Shown here: in pieces, positions 6,998-16,159 of the stretch | Layout of the letters: every line of letters starts with the position of its first letter | Numbering within the stretch: position 1 is the first letter of the stretch | NCBI GenBank assembly: GCA_963981015.1 | Contig: CAXCCG010000026.1 | Span: 1 to 29,916, forward strand | DNA: 29,916 bases | Direction: 5' to 3' | DNA from: Thiopontia sp013349825 | Lineage (GTDB): Bacteria; Pseudomonadota; Gammaproteobacteria; GCF-002020875 | The notes under the pieces: generated by a model | Seen by the model: only the letters and a program-made list of their open reading frames with translations | Database searches by the model: none | Told to the model about the DNA's origin: nothing | Made by a program: the position numbers and the translations under genes

Positions 6998-9370
6998 ATG
7001 AAATTTAGCGAATCCTGGCTGCGTGAATGGGTTAATCCAGAGGTCACTACTGAGAAGCTGCTTGAGCAGTTGACGATGGCTGGGCTGGAGGTGGACGGTG
7101 TTGAGGCTGCGGCACCCGCCTTTGAAAAGGTTGTGGTTGCTGAGGTGATTTCAGTAGAACCTCACCCAGATGCAGATCGTCTGCGTGTTACCCGGGTTGA
7201 GGCGGGTGAAGAGGAGCCACTGACTATCGTCACCAATGTGGCAGACATTGCTGTGGGGGAGAAGATTGCGGTTGCCAAGGTCGGCTGTGTACTGCCGGAT
7301 GGTATGAAGATCAAAAAAGCGAAATTGCGTGGAGTCCCCTCCTTTGGCATGTTCTGTTCGATGGGAACGCTGGGGCTGATGGAGGAGAGTGAATCGTTGG
7401 AACGACTGCCTTCAGAAGCTCCGGTTGGTGTCTCAATTCGTGATTATATGGCGCTGGATGATCAGGTTATAGAGGTTGATTTAACCCCGAACCGTGGAGA
7501 CTGTCTGAGCATCTCCGGTGTGGCACGTGAAGTGGGAGTGATGAACAGTGCCAGCGTCAAGAGCGTGGAGTTTGAGCCGGTCATAGCCAGCTCTGAGCGT
7601 ACCTTTCCAGTCTACATAGAGAATGCAGCAGGGTGCCCTCGCTACCTGAGTCGTGTGATTGAGGGGGTTAATCCCAGGGCTGATTCTCCTCTGTGGATGC
7701 AGGAACGGCTACGTCGTGCCGGAATGCGTTCATTGGGACCGCTGGTCGATGTGACCAATTATGTGATGCTGGAGTTGGGACAACCGATGCATGCCTTTGA
7801 TCTGGCAAAACTCTCTGGAGCAATCACTGTACGAAATGCCGTTGCGGGTGAATCTTTAACCCTGTTGGATGGTAAAGAGATTGAGTTAAACAGAGAGACT
7901 TTGCTGGTTACGGATGAGAAGGGCCCTTTGGCTCTGGCCGGGATCATGGGTGGAGAGTCCAGTGGTATAGAAGAGGAGACCACAGATCTGTTTTTGGAGT
8001 GTGCTTTCTTCGCACCGCTGTCCATCGCGGGTAAAGCGCGTAGTTATGGTCTCCATACGGACTCCTCACACCGTTTTGAGCGGGGGGTTGATTCACAGCT
8101 ACAGTTGCTGGCGATTGAACGGGCGACTCAATTGTTGATTGATATCGTAGGGGGAAGTGCTGGCCCCGTTGAAGAGGCTGTCAACCCGGAGACCTTGCCC
8201 TCTGCGAATAGGATTAACCTTCGATCAGAACGGCTTGAACGCATTCTCGGGCTTTCGCTCGATCCGGCTTGGGTAGCAGAAACTCTGCAAGGGTTGGGGT
8301 TGTCGCTCGAGACGAATGCTGAAGGGTGGCAGGTGGTCTCTCCATCCTGGCGCTTTGATCTGGCGATTGAGGCAGACCTTATTGAGGAGGTTGGTCGTAT
8401 CTATGGTTATGATCAGCTGCCCAGTACCCATCCTCAATTGAGTGCTGAAATTCGCAAGAACCCTGAGGCGATTACTCCGCTTCAACAGCTTCGCCAGACA
8501 CTGGTCGATCAAGGCTATCGGGAGGTGATCACCTATAGTTTTGTCGATCCAAAATTGCAGCAGATAATGGATCCGCAGCATGAGGCGTTGGCATTGGAAA
8601 ATCCAATCTCCAGTGATCTCTCGGTGATGAGAACCTCACTCTGGCCCGGTCTGATTCAGAGTATGGAATTTAATAGTAAGCGGCAACAGAGTCAGATACG
8701 TCTATTTGAGACGGGGCTACGTTTTGTGCCTGAAGCGGATGGTTTGAAGCAACAGAGAATGGTTGCAGGACTCTTATATGGTGAGATAGAACCTGAACAA
8801 TGGTCTGTAACCTCAAGATCAGTAGACTTTTTTGATATGAAGGGAGATCTTGAGTTACTGCTGGAAAAAGGTGATAAAGTTCAGTTTGTAGCCGCTTCTC
8901 ACCCCGTGCTACACCCTGGAAAGAGTGCGCAGATCAAGATGGGGGCGACTGTACTTGGGTGGGCCGGGGCGATACATCCAGCCATTGCGGCTCAACTCTC
9001 ATTGCCAAAGAATATTTTTCTCTTTGAGCTGGATCTGCAGCAACTTCAGGAGCGGATGATTCCAGCTTTCAATCCACTCTCAAAATTCCCAATGATTCGA
9101 CGAGATCTTGCTATCTTATTGAATAGAAATATTTTATCTCAAGAGGTTCTGGATACGGCTGAGGCATCCATTGATCAGAAGATTCTGAGAGGGGTGCGCC
9201 TGTTTGACCTCTATCAAGGGGATAACCTTAAAGAGGATGAGAAGAGTCTTGCCTTTGGAATTTTTCTACAGCATGATGAACGCACCCTGACGGATGATGA
9301 GGTCGAAGCTGTTATTGTTCAAGTAGTTGAGAATCTTGAGCAGCAGCATGGTGCAAAATTACGTATTTAA
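6998..9370 (+). CDS. pheT: Phenylalanyl-tRNA synthetase beta subunit
   Basis: 790 residues, the normal size. The tRNA-binding OB fold (about 40-150) contains VEPHPDADRLRVTRVEAG. The B3/B4 editing region follows, with RRAGMRSLGPLVDVTNYVMLE. Then come the B5 domain (about 400-475), the catalytically inactive synthetase-like core, and a C-terminal ferredoxin-like anticodon-binding domain from FNPLSKFPMIRRDLAIL. The subunit edits mischarged Tyr-tRNA-Phe and positions the tRNA for PheS. It is cotranscribed with pheS. A perfect 9-bp hairpin follows the stop at 9390-9413. Confidence 0.97.
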   Translation: MKFSESWLREWVNPEVTTEKLLEQLTMAGLEVDGVEAAAPAFEKVVVAEVISVEPHPDADRLRVTRVEAGEEEPLTIVTNVADIAVGEKIAVAKVGCVLPDGMKIKKAKLRGVPSFGMFCSMGTLGLMEESESLERLPSEAPVGVSIRDYMALDDQVIEVDLTPNRGDCLSISGVAREVGVMNSASVKSVEFEPVIASSERTFPVYIENAAGCPRYLSRVIEGVNPRADSPLWMQERLRRAGMRSLGPLVDVTNYVMLELGQPMHAFDLAKLSGAITVRNAVAGESLTLLDGKEIELNRETLLVTDEKGPLALAGIMGGESSGIEEETTDLFLECAFFAPLSIAGKARSYGLHTDSSHRFERGVDSQLQLLAIERATQLLIDIVGGSAGPVEEAVNPETLPSANRINLRSERLERILGLSLDPAWVAETLQGLGLSLETNAEGWQVVSPSWRFDLAIEADLIEEVGRIYGYDQLPSTHPQLSAEIRKNPEAITPLQQLRQTLVDQGYREVITYSFVDPKLQQIMDPQHEALALENPISSDLSVMRTSLWPGLIQSMEFNSKRQQSQIRLFETGLRFVPEADGLKQQRMVAGLLYGEIEPEQWSVTSRSVDFFDMKGDLELLLEKGDKVQFVAASHPVLHPGKSAQIKMGATVLGWAGAIHPAIAAQLSLPKNIFLFELDLQQLQERMIPAFNPLSKFPMIRRDLAILLNRNILSQEVLDTAEASIDQKILRGVRLFDLYQGDNLKEDEKSLAFGIFLQHDERTLTDDEVEAVIVQVVENLEQQHGAKLRI

Positions 9371-9389
9371 AATTACATATTTAATCGGG

Positions 9390-9413
9390 TTTCAACTACT
9401 TTAATAGTTGAAA
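9390..9413. repeat. Perfect 9-bp hairpin after pheT
   Basis: TTTCAACTA and TAGTTGAAA flank the 6-nt loop CTTTAA. On the plus strand the hairpin is followed by A, not T, so it is not a normal terminator for pheT. It could protect an mRNA end, or be an operator near the ihfA promoter region. Confidence 0.4.
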
Positions 9414-9476
9414 AAAACATTTTAATTTTATATTGTTACAACAACTATACAAACTATATTGAAAGGAGTCATGCGA

Positions 9477-9782
9477 ATGACGCTCACTAAAGCTTCTCTC
9501 TGCGAAACACTCAATGAAGAACTTGGACTGAACAAAAGAGAGTCCAAGGAGATGATTGAACAATTTTATGAAGAGATTCGTTCTGCACTGGAAGAGGGAG
9601 AAAACGTAAAGCTCTCCGGTTTTGGAAACTTTGACTTGCGCGATAAGTCACCACGTCCGGGAAGAAACCCGAAAACGGGTGAAGAGATCCCGATTACTGC
9701 CAGAAGAGTTGTCACCTTTAAGGCGGGGCTCAAACTTAAAGAGAGTGTCGATAACTACAGCACTTCAGTTTTTACTGAATAA
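9477..9782 (+). CDS. ihfA: Integration host factor, alpha subunit
   Basis: A nucleoid protein that bends DNA sharply as a heterodimer with IHF-beta. 101 residues beginning TLTKASLCETLNEELGLNKRE. The conserved VKLSGFGNFDLRDK and the DNA-minor-groove arm RPGRNPKTGEEIPITARRVVTFK are intact. AAGGAG (9463-9468) lies 8 nt before ATG 9477. The in-frame ATG at 9471 is too close to it. Location after pheT is the standard gammaproteobacterial order, and the MerR-like gene follows at 34 nt. Confidence 0.96.
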   Translation: MTLTKASLCETLNEELGLNKRESKEMIEQFYEEIRSALEEGENVKLSGFGNFDLRDKSPRPGRNPKTGEEIPITARRVVTFKAGLKLKESVDNYSTSVFTE

Positions 9783-9816
9783 CTGATCTGTTTGTCGCAG
9801 TAGACCTCTACTTGAT

Positions 9817-10176
9817 ATGAGTCATGATCCTGTCGCTACTGAGGTTAAAGTCAGTGAGTTACCACCCATCCCCTCAAAGCGATACTTTACCATTGGTGAG
9901 GTCTCCAGGCTCTGTATGGTTAAACCTCATGTGCTGCGTTACTGGGAACAGGAGTTTGCTCAGCTAAAACCGGTTACCCGTCGAGGTAACCGTCGTTACT
10001 ACCAGCAGCATGACATTAAGTTGATCCGCAAGATTAGAAGCTTTCTCTACGAAGAGGGGTTCACAATCACAGGGGCACGAAGCAAGTTGGGTAAAAAAGG
10101 GGAAGGGGTTAGTGTAAAGGCCGATATCTCTGAAGTGAGGAGAGAATTAGAGGTGCTTCTTCAGCGTTTGCAATAG
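9817..10176 (+). CDS. MerR-family regulator of the ihfA-linked type
   Basis: 119 residues. The winged helix-turn-helix (about 22-90) reads RYFTIGEVSRLCMVKPHVLRYWEQEF, then RRGNRRYYQQHDIKLIRKIRSFLYEEGFTI. A short helix with a leucine pattern (REELEVLL-like) closes the protein. There is no C-terminal cysteine cluster or drug-binding domain, so it is not a metal sensor like MerR or ZntR. The same short regulator follows ihfA in many gammaproteobacteria and its target is unknown to me. It is probably cotranscribed with ihfA. Confidence 0.85.
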   Translation: MSHDPVATEVKVSELPPIPSKRYFTIGEVSRLCMVKPHVLRYWEQEFAQLKPVTRRGNRRYYQQHDIKLIRKIRSFLYEEGFTITGARSKLGKKGEGVSVKADISEVRRELEVLLQRLQ

Positions 10177-10225
10177 ATCGGGTGTTTTCAGAGCATAGAC
10201 CCAAAAATACTGTATTGCGCAATAA

Positions 10226-10254
10226 TTGCCACTTTTTCACTGGACTGGTATAGT
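10226..10254 (+). promoter_or_regulatory. Candidate sigma70 promoter for rne
   Basis: TTGCCA (10226-10231) and TATAGT (10249-10254) are spaced 17 bp apart. The next gene downstream is rne, 447 nt later, which implies a long leader. A 12-bp palindrome TATTGCGCAATA (10213-10224) lies immediately upstream of the -35 box and could be an operator. Confidence 0.55.
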
Positions 10255-10700
10255 CCCCGTTCGACTACTGGCTGACTGAATGATATTGTCGGGTGAAATG
10301 GGGTAACTTCTGCAGCTGATGCAGAGTTGCTATGAGTGGTAGCGAAGATTAGAAATGGTGGGCGCACAGTGTGATATGAGACTGTTGATGAGAATAGAAA
10401 TGACCGCCCTTAAGAATATTTGAAGAGGTCGACGAGTGTTATAGAGTCGTCTTTGATAGAGGAATGGTTGAACCCAATCGTGCGCAACTGAGACACGGTT
10501 GGTTTGGAATTTTTAGAGCCTACAGGCTCTCTAGGTGTTTACGTATATGGAAACAAGCGACTGTTTTTATAAACATTAAAATGAATTAATGCTCTGTTTT
10601 TATTGAAAATAGAGTGTAATATCCTGTCCAATCCCTGCTCCTTGTTGAGGACTCTTAACGTTTTGACCTGTTCATGGTGAGAAAGTTTGAGAGAAGAATA
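10255..10700 (+). promoter_or_regulatory. Long untranslated rne leader
   Basis: About 440 nt with no gene. It contains a perfect AGAGCC-TACA-GGCTCT hairpin at 10515-10530 and several A/U-rich stem regions toward 10560-10615. E. coli rne has a leader of similar length whose hairpins let RNase E cleave and so limit its own mRNA. A matching role here is inferred from position and length only. Confidence 0.45.
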
Positions 10701-13448
10701 ATGAAAAGAATTTTGATGAATGCCACGCAACAGGAAGAGCTGCGTGTTGCACTTGTGGATGGGCAGTACCTGTATGACCTGGATATTGAGAGTGCAGCTT
10801 ACGAGAAGAAAAAAGGTAATCTCTATAAGGGAAAAATTACTCGTGTAGAGCCGAGCCTGGAGGCCGCTTTTGTTAACTACGGTTGCGAACGTCATGGCTT
10901 TTTACCCTTTAAAGAGATCTCAAGAAGTTACTTCAAAGAGGGGGCCTTTGATGGTGGAGGTCGCCCCAATATTGCTGACTCGATCAATGAGGGGCAAGAG
11001 GTTATTGTCCAAATTGAGAAAGAAGAGCGCGGAAACAAAGGGGCTGCGCTGACTACCTTTGTCAGCATGGCTGGACGCTACCTGGTCTATATGCCAAATA
11101 ATCCCAGAGCAGGAGGGATCTCACGACGTATTGAAGGTAAGGATCGTCAGGAGTTGCGGACTGCGATGCGTGAGATGGATATACCCAACGGTTCCGGAGC
11201 GATTGTCCGCACCGCAGGTATTGGAAAAACTACAGAAGAGTTACAGTGGGATCTTGATTACCAGCACCAGATCTGGAGCAGTATCGAGATGGCAGCCGAA
11301 AAACCGGCCCCCTTCCTGATCTACCGTGAAAGTGACATTGTTGTTCGTGTAATCCGTGATTATCTGCGTGATGATATTGGTGAGATCTTGATTGATGATG
11401 AAGATACTTACCAGTTGGCCCATGAGTTTATGTCCAGGGTAATGCCGCATAACCTGAAAAAGTTGAAACGCTATCAGGAGCAGACTCCAATCTTTACCCG
11501 CTTCCAGATTGAGAGCCAGTTGGAGTCGGCATTCCTGCGTGAAGTTCGACTCCCTTCAGGTGGCTCCATTGTGATCGACCCTACGGAAGCGTTGATCTCT
11601 ATTGATATCAACTCTGCACGGGCGACCAAAGGGAGTAATATTGAAGAGACCGCGCTCAATGCAAACCTTGAAGCGGCCGATGAAATTGCCCGTCAGTTAC
11701 GTTTAAGAGATAGTGGTGGTCTGGTGGTGATTGACTTTATCGATATGCAGGCCAATAAAAATCAACGTGCGGTCGAAAATCGTCTACGTGATGCCCTGAA
11801 GTATGATCGGGCGCGCGTACAGGTGGGGCGCATCTCCCGCTTTGGGCTGTTGGAGATGTCTCGTCAACGGCTGAGACCTTCACTCGGTGAATCTGCACAT
11901 AATGTTTGTCCACGTTGTAGTGGGCAGGGAACCATTCGTGGGACCCAATCAATTGCGCTGTCTGTACTTCGTCTGATCCAGGAAGAGGCGCTCAAAGAGG
12001 GGACCGGTCAAGTGACTGCACAACTCCCCATCGCTGTAGCAACCTACCTTCTCAATGAGAAGCGTGCGGCGGTTTCTGAGATTGAACAGCGTTCTAAAAT
12101 CTCGATAACGTTGATTCCTAACCATACTTTGGAGACACCACACTACAGTATTGAGCGACATCGGAAAAATACGGATGATCAGGAGAGTGAGGTTCGCCCC
12201 AGCTATCGCCAGGTTGAAGAGCTGGCCCCAGAACAGGAAGTGGTTCACGAGGCCAAAGCAGTACAGCGTGATGTGCCTGCTGTGCGTGAAATAATGCCCA
12301 ACGCACCTGCGCCCCAGAGCGAACGTAAGCGTGAAGAGGCTCCAGAGGAGTCTGGTGGTTTTGTAAAGAAACTCTTTTCCACGCTGTTTGGGGGGGATAA
12401 AGAGACGAAAAAAGAGGCAGAGAAAGAGGAACAGACTCAATCTAACTCAGGGCGTAATAGAAGCCGGAGTGGAAATCGCAGTGGCGGTAATCGTAGTAGT
12501 GGCGGTAATCGTAATAGTGGCGGCAATAGTGGAGGGGGACGTCACCCATCACGTAGGGGGCAAGGAGGACGTAGTCGCAATAATCGCCCAAAACAGCAAA
12601 ATGAAACGGGTGATAAATCACAAAGCCGGACTCAGGAGAATCAAGGAGAAAATCAGAAAAGTGGTGCGCAGGGGCAGCAGCAAGGTAAGCCTCAGCAGCG
12701 CCGTCGGTCTCGTTCAGGAGGGAATCGAAATAGAGGTGATCAGCAGCAAGATAAGGGGCAGTCACAGCAGAAGAGCGTGTCACAAGAAGCTGCTCCCAAA
12801 AATGAGGCTACCCCCAAGGCAAAACCGAGGTCCAGATCCAGAAACAGACAAGGGTCTGAATCTTCCCGGCAATCCAGTCAATCTGCTGCTCAGCCTGTAA
12901 ATCAGAGTGAAAAACAGCAGAGTGCAGAGAAAAATGAGGGCAACAGTAATAAGAGCGTTACAGCCGAGCAGTCCCCAAAGCGAGAATCTCCAAAGCGAGA
13001 GTCATCAAAAACAGGACCTAAAGAGAGAGTGGCTGATCAGGCTTTGGATGCTAAGCCCAATGTAGAAGCTAAGCCTAAGCCAGAAGCCAAGCCCAAGCCA
13101 GAAACCAAGCCTAAGCCAGAAGCTGAGCCTAAGCCAGAAGCTGAGCCCAAGCCAGAAGCCAAGCCCAAGCCAGAAGCCAAGCCCAAGCCAGAAGCCAAGC
13201 CTAAGTCAGAAGCCGAGCCCAAGCCAGAAGCCAAGCCCAAGCCAGAAGCTAAGTCAGAAGCCGAGCCCAAGCCAGAAGCCAAGCCCAAGCCAGAAGCCAA
13301 GCCCAAGCCCAAGCCAGAAACCAAGCCTAAGCCAGATCTGAAGCCCGGTACTGCGACAGAGGTACCCAAAAGAGAAAGTGTGAAGGAAGCCCCCAAAAAA
13401 GAGGTATCTACAGCGGCACCGAAGGAGGCTCCTTCAGAAGGTACCTAG
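10701..13448 (+). CDS. rne: Ribonuclease E
   Basis: Endoribonuclease that initiates mRNA decay and processes rRNA and tRNA at the inner membrane. ATG 10701 gives KRILMNATQQEELRVALVDGQ, the family start, in 915 codons. The in-frame ATG 10674 adds nine residues not seen in homologues. The S1 domain lies near residues 35-120, catalytic aspartates at D302 and D345, and the zinc-link CPRC at C403 and C406. All match E. coli numbering within one residue. A membrane-targeting amphipathic helix GGFVKKLFSTLFGG is at 552-565. The rest is disordered: an Arg/Gly/Asn/Ser-rich RNA-binding stretch (about 580-680), a Gln/Ser/Lys-rich stretch, then a KPEA repeat (about 784-882). The enolase- and PNPase-binding microdomains of E. 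coli are not recognisable, as expected for this fast-evolving tail. Confidence 0.95.
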   Translation: MKRILMNATQQEELRVALVDGQYLYDLDIESAAYEKKKGNLYKGKITRVEPSLEAAFVNYGCERHGFLPFKEISRSYFKEGAFDGGGRPNIADSINEGQEVIVQIEKEERGNKGAALTTFVSMAGRYLVYMPNNPRAGGISRRIEGKDRQELRTAMREMDIPNGSGAIVRTAGIGKTTEELQWDLDYQHQIWSSIEMAAEKPAPFLIYRESDIVVRVIRDYLRDDIGEILIDDEDTYQLAHEFMSRVMPHNLKKLKRYQEQTPIFTRFQIESQLESAFLREVRLPSGGSIVIDPTEALISIDINSARATKGSNIEETALNANLEAADEIARQLRLRDSGGLVVIDFIDMQANKNQRAVENRLRDALKYDRARVQVGRISRFGLLEMSRQRLRPSLGESAHNVCPRCSGQGTIRGTQSIALSVLRLIQEEALKEGTGQVTAQLPIAVATYLLNEKRAAVSEIEQRSKISITLIPNHTLETPHYSIERHRKNTDDQESEVRPSYRQVEELAPEQEVVHEAKAVQRDVPAVREIMPNAPAPQSERKREEAPEESGGFVKKLFSTLFGGDKETKKEAEKEEQTQSNSGRNRSRSGNRSGGNRSSGGNRNSGGNSGGGRHPSRRGQGGRSRNNRPKQQNETGDKSQSRTQENQGENQKSGAQGQQQGKPQQRRRSRSGGNRNRGDQQQDKGQSQQKSVSQEAAPKNEATPKAKPRSRSRNRQGSESSRQSSQSAAQPVNQSEKQQSAEKNEGNSNKSVTAEQSPKRESPKRESSKTGPKERVADQALDAKPNVEAKPKPEAKPKPETKPKPEAEPKPEAEPKPEAKPKPEAKPKPEAKPKSEAEPKPEAKPKPEAKSEAEPKPEAKPKPEAKPKPKPETKPKPDLKPGTATEVPKRESVKEAPKKEVSTAAPKEAPSEGT
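13050..13347 (+). repeat. Degenerate 12/18-bp repeat coding KPEA / KPKPEA in rne
   Basis: Units such as AAGCCCAAGCCAGAAGCC recur about 20 times in near-tandem, coding KPKPEA, KPEAEP and KSEA variants. Third-position C/T changes are scattered while the amino acids are kept, so the repeat is maintained as protein. Variation in copy number is likely by slippage. Confidence 0.85.
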
Positions 13449-13471
13449 GTGCCTGTACGAGTACTAGTGAA

Positions 13472-13501
13472 CAGACGCCCTTGGAAAGGGTGGGGCGTCT
13501 G
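13472..13501. terminator. Hairpin between convergent rne and the phosphatase gene
   Basis: CAGACGCCC (13472-13480) and GGGCGTCTG (13493-13501) form a perfect 9-bp stem. There is no good T run on either side. It lies in the 57-nt gap between two converging genes, so a shared terminator or mRNA-end structure is likely. Confidence 0.5.
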
Positions 13502-13505
13502 ATTG

Positions 13506-14012
13506 TCAACGAAGATTGTAGTTTTTCCGGATATGGTTCAGTAGTCCGCGCGAGGCGTCTTCAACCATGTCAAATACCTGTTCGAATCCGTTGGGACCGC
13601 CATAGTAAGGGTCAGGGACCTCTCGGGTTCGCCACTGATCAGATGCAAAATCCATAAAGAGCCGTAGCTTGTCATGTGTTTCAGCGGTTGTGTAGCCCTC
13701 AAGTATAGAGTAATTATCACGGTCCATTGCCAGTACTAGGTCAAATTGTTCAAGGTCACGTTGTTTCGCTTTTCGGGCTTTCAGGTCACTCATATCCAGG
13801 CCTCTGCGAAGGGCTGTCTGTTGTGCGCGTGAGTCCGGTGGATTGCCAACGTGATAAGAGTGTGTTCCGGCAGAATCCACCTCAATTTGATCTGTCAAAC
13901 CAGACTCGTCTACCATTTTTTGAAATACGCCGTGAGCAGTAGGGGATCTGCAAATATTACCCATGCAGCACATCAGGACAGATACTTTTTTTGTTTTCAT
14001 TGTTTTTTTCAA
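13506..14012 (-). CDS. Low-molecular-weight protein tyrosine phosphatase
   Basis: 168 residues, typical of the LMW-PTP family. The P-loop CX5R is C16-MGNIC-R22 followed by SPTA, and the general-acid aspartate is in VPDPYYGG. The family hydrolyses phosphotyrosine, or in some ArsC relatives reduces arsenate. The intact PTP-type loop and DPYYGG motif favour the phosphatase. It is cytoplasmic, with no signal peptide. The start could be the first ATG or the ATG four codons later. It stands alone, convergent with rne and divergent from the gene at 14246. A link to the arsenic cluster is possible but unsupported. Confidence 0.88.
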   Translation of the reverse strand: MKKTMKTKKVSVLMCCMGNICRSPTAHGVFQKMVDESGLTDQIEVDSAGTHSYHVGNPPDSRAQQTALRRGLDMSDLKARKAKQRDLEQFDLVLAMDRDNYSILEGYTTAETHDKLRLFMDFASDQWRTREVPDPYYGGPNGFEQVFDMVEDASRGLLNHIRKNYNLR

Positions 14013-14245
14013 GATTGGGACAGGGTTAAAAGCATGTTATTTAATAGAAACAGTTAGATAATGGTTCTTTGTGGCACAATAAACGCTACGGGCTATCGAT
14101 ATTATACTGGATCGTTTGCTTTCTGTGTCTGTTGTAATCCGGGTTTATAGGCCGGTTCACTGACCATAAACTCCGTGTATGCATCTCCTGTTTTAGCTCT
14201 GATTTGTGTTAAAATAGACGGATTATTTGTAACAGGAAGGATTTA

Positions 14246-16159
14246 ATGGAGCAGATTTTAGAGATACGTGAAGGGTGCAATACCCCAGAACAGTTAATTA
14301 AGAGTTTACCTTTTTCTCGTTTCTTAAAGAGTTACAAGAAGGAGTTTATCGAAAATTTAGATCATCGTGATGTACGCCGAAAAAATGAGGCGATCCATAA
14401 GGTCGACTTTATCAGGGGTGTCTGTGCGCGTGATTTTTTAAAGCTTCTGGAAAATAGCGAAATTGAGGCTGGAAACCCACTGGAGCGTGCCCGTAATCTG
14501 GTTCGTTTTCTGGATGGAGCATTCCACCATTTTCGTTCCAGTAGCTATTCGAGATTGGTACGGCTGCAGAATGATGTGGTCTCTACAGGGGTAGAGACAC
14601 CAGACTCAGTCAAGGACAAGGTTACCGAAAAGGCAACCTCTCTTTCAGACTTGATTCTTGAGACTCGTCGTACACTACTGCGTAAAGTGGATATGGAGCA
14701 TGGCGTACGTAGAAGTCATGGTCTGGATGCCTCTCCAAACGTGACAGCGGGTGAGATCTCGGGGCACTACTTCAATTTGCCAGCGGATTATGTTGCACTT
14801 TCACATGTGCCCTTAACTATTGCGGCTGATATACGAACAGGTGTGGACTATTCCACCCCTTCCAACAAGCGGGCAGAGCCCTTTTATGAGTTGGATCACA
14901 ACCCTCTTGACCTGAATCAGTTTAATTCAGAGGATTGGGTTTCAGTCCCTCTGCAGGTAGGTGCCTGGTTGATTGTTGCCTATCTCCACAAATCACGAGG
15001 CAGTGTGGAGATGGAGCCGGGTCTGTTGAATCTGTTTCCCTTTGCCCACATTGAGGATATCAAGCAGAACCGTCGCCCGGATGGTATCTTTATTTTCAGT
15101 GATCCCAATGCAAAATCTGATGATATTGGGTACTACTGGGATGAAGAGAGTGAGCTTTTGGTTGGGCTTGTGCCTGACCGTGATGAGCTTAAATATTTTG
15201 GTTACTGTAAAAAGCCTATTCTGACACTGCACAATGTGTTGGCGATCCGTAAAGGGGAGCTCCCTCTGCACTGTGGTTGCACACGTTATATTGTCCGTTT
15301 TGATGAGGAGCAGGGGCCTTATATTGCTGAGATGTTAATCAAGGCAGATGATATGGGCCGCATAGAGATGGAGAAAGGGAGTGATGACACGGTACGTCCC
15401 ATCTTCTTTGGCACAGAGACAGGGGCTTTTGCCTGTCTGGACGGCTTTAGTGAACATGCAAAACTGCTGATGATCGGGCGAGAAGTTGGATACAACAAGG
15501 ATACCGGATCAAATGCACGTCAGATCGTCCCGGTAACAGAAGATACTGAGGTGATGAGCGGGAACCCCCTGGATGTACTGCTCTATATGAATAATTTTGA
15601 ACTGGTTGAGCATGGTACCTCTGCTATTAATGCAGCAATGAGTGTCGATGAAGCCATCGAACATTTTCGCTTGGGTGAGCGAGTGGCTGCGGGTAGTACT
15701 CATACCCATCGTGGAGCAAAAGAGAGTAGCTACTGGGCTAACCCGTTTCCACTGCTCCGGGATGAGACAGAAACGGTACTTCACCCTGACCTCTATACGC
15801 AGTTCCTGAAAAATGAAGCACTCTTTATCTCTTCTGCAAAGACGCTGGTTGAGCGCAAAGAGCTCTATCTTGGTGTGGCGTTCAGTCAGTTGATGGCTGG
15901 AGTTTACAGCGAAAATAGTGATGCCGATCTACAGCGGTGCGGCTATAACGACCGGGATGAAGTAGAGCAGTTGGCACCCGCACGTCTTGCAGAAGATATT
16001 ATTGACTTGATTAAAGAGATTGCATTGGAGAAACGTGAGCTGGCTGGAGAGCATTGCAGTGAGGTTAGCATTACCGTTGCCTTGGTTGGGGATAGTCGTA
16101 CAGGTAAATCAGAGACAGCTGAAAAGATGGAAGGTATTCTCGGCTTGCAACTGGTATAA
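14246..16159 (+). CDS. Unknown 637-residue protein with a C-terminal HprK/PEPCK-like P-loop
   Basis: I do not recognise this family with confidence. AGGAAGG precedes ATG 14246. The N-terminal third is helical and charged, with no signal peptide or membrane segment. The middle is strand-rich with several GxE and DD segments, and the C-terminal third contains helices ending AEDIIDLIKEIALEKRE. The one clear motif is VALVGDSRTGKSETAEKM, a Walker A loop at residues 615-624. Its GKSETA continuation is typical of HPr kinase and reminiscent of PEP carboxykinase. Only 13 residues follow before TAA 16157-16159. Codons after that stop stay in frame to TAG 16214 and read IDDGSCLIEGSLFDRVQV. The DD pair falls near where HPr kinase has its VADD motif. 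So the nucleotide-binding domain seems cut short, or the domain order is unusual. An HD-GYP gene follows. Confidence 0.6.
   Translation: MEQILEIREGCNTPEQLIKSLPFSRFLKSYKKEFIENLDHRDVRRKNEAIHKVDFIRGVCARDFLKLLENSEIEAGNPLERARNLVRFLDGAFHHFRSSSYSRLVRLQNDVVSTGVETPDSVKDKVTEKATSLSDLILETRRTLLRKVDMEHGVRRSHGLDASPNVTAGEISGHYFNLPADYVALSHVPLTIAADIRTGVDYSTPSNKRAEPFYELDHNPLDLNQFNSEDWVSVPLQVGAWLIVAYLHKSRGSVEMEPGLLNLFPFAHIEDIKQNRRPDGIFIFSDPNAKSDDIGYYWDEESELLVGLVPDRDELKYFGYCKKPILTLHNVLAIRKGELPLHCGCTRYIVRFDEEQGPYIAEMLIKADDMGRIEMEKGSDDTVRPIFFGTETGAFACLDGFSEHAKLLMIGREVGYNKDTGSNARQIVPVTEDTEVMSGNPLDVLLYMNNFELVEHGTSAINAAMSVDEAIEHFRLGERVAAGSTHTHRGAKESSYWANPFPLLRDETETVLHPDLYTQFLKNEALFISSAKTLVERKELYLGVAFSQLMAGVYSENSDADLQRCGYNDRDEVEQLAPARLAEDIIDLIKEIALEKRELAGEHCSEVSITVALVGDSRTGKSETAEKMEGILGLQLV

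Noticed and set aside
12388..12900. Long plus-strand frame inside the rne tail, and matching minus-strand frames at 11949-12440 and 13037-13396
   Set aside because: They are shadows of the low-complexity rne tail. Their sequences are runs of valine, isoleucine and glycine or of Leu-Ala-Ser-Gly repeats, and they have no ribosome sites.
13050..13347. Repeat array considered as a CRISPR
   Set aside because: The units are directly contiguous, in frame, and code a KPEA protein repeat; there are no unique spacers.
13506..14012. Arsenate reductase (ArsC, thioredoxin type) linked to the arsenic genes
   Set aside because: The CX5R loop is followed by the DPYYGG acid motif of tyrosine phosphatases, the extra redox cysteines of ArsC are not evident, and the gene is 5.6 kb from arsM.
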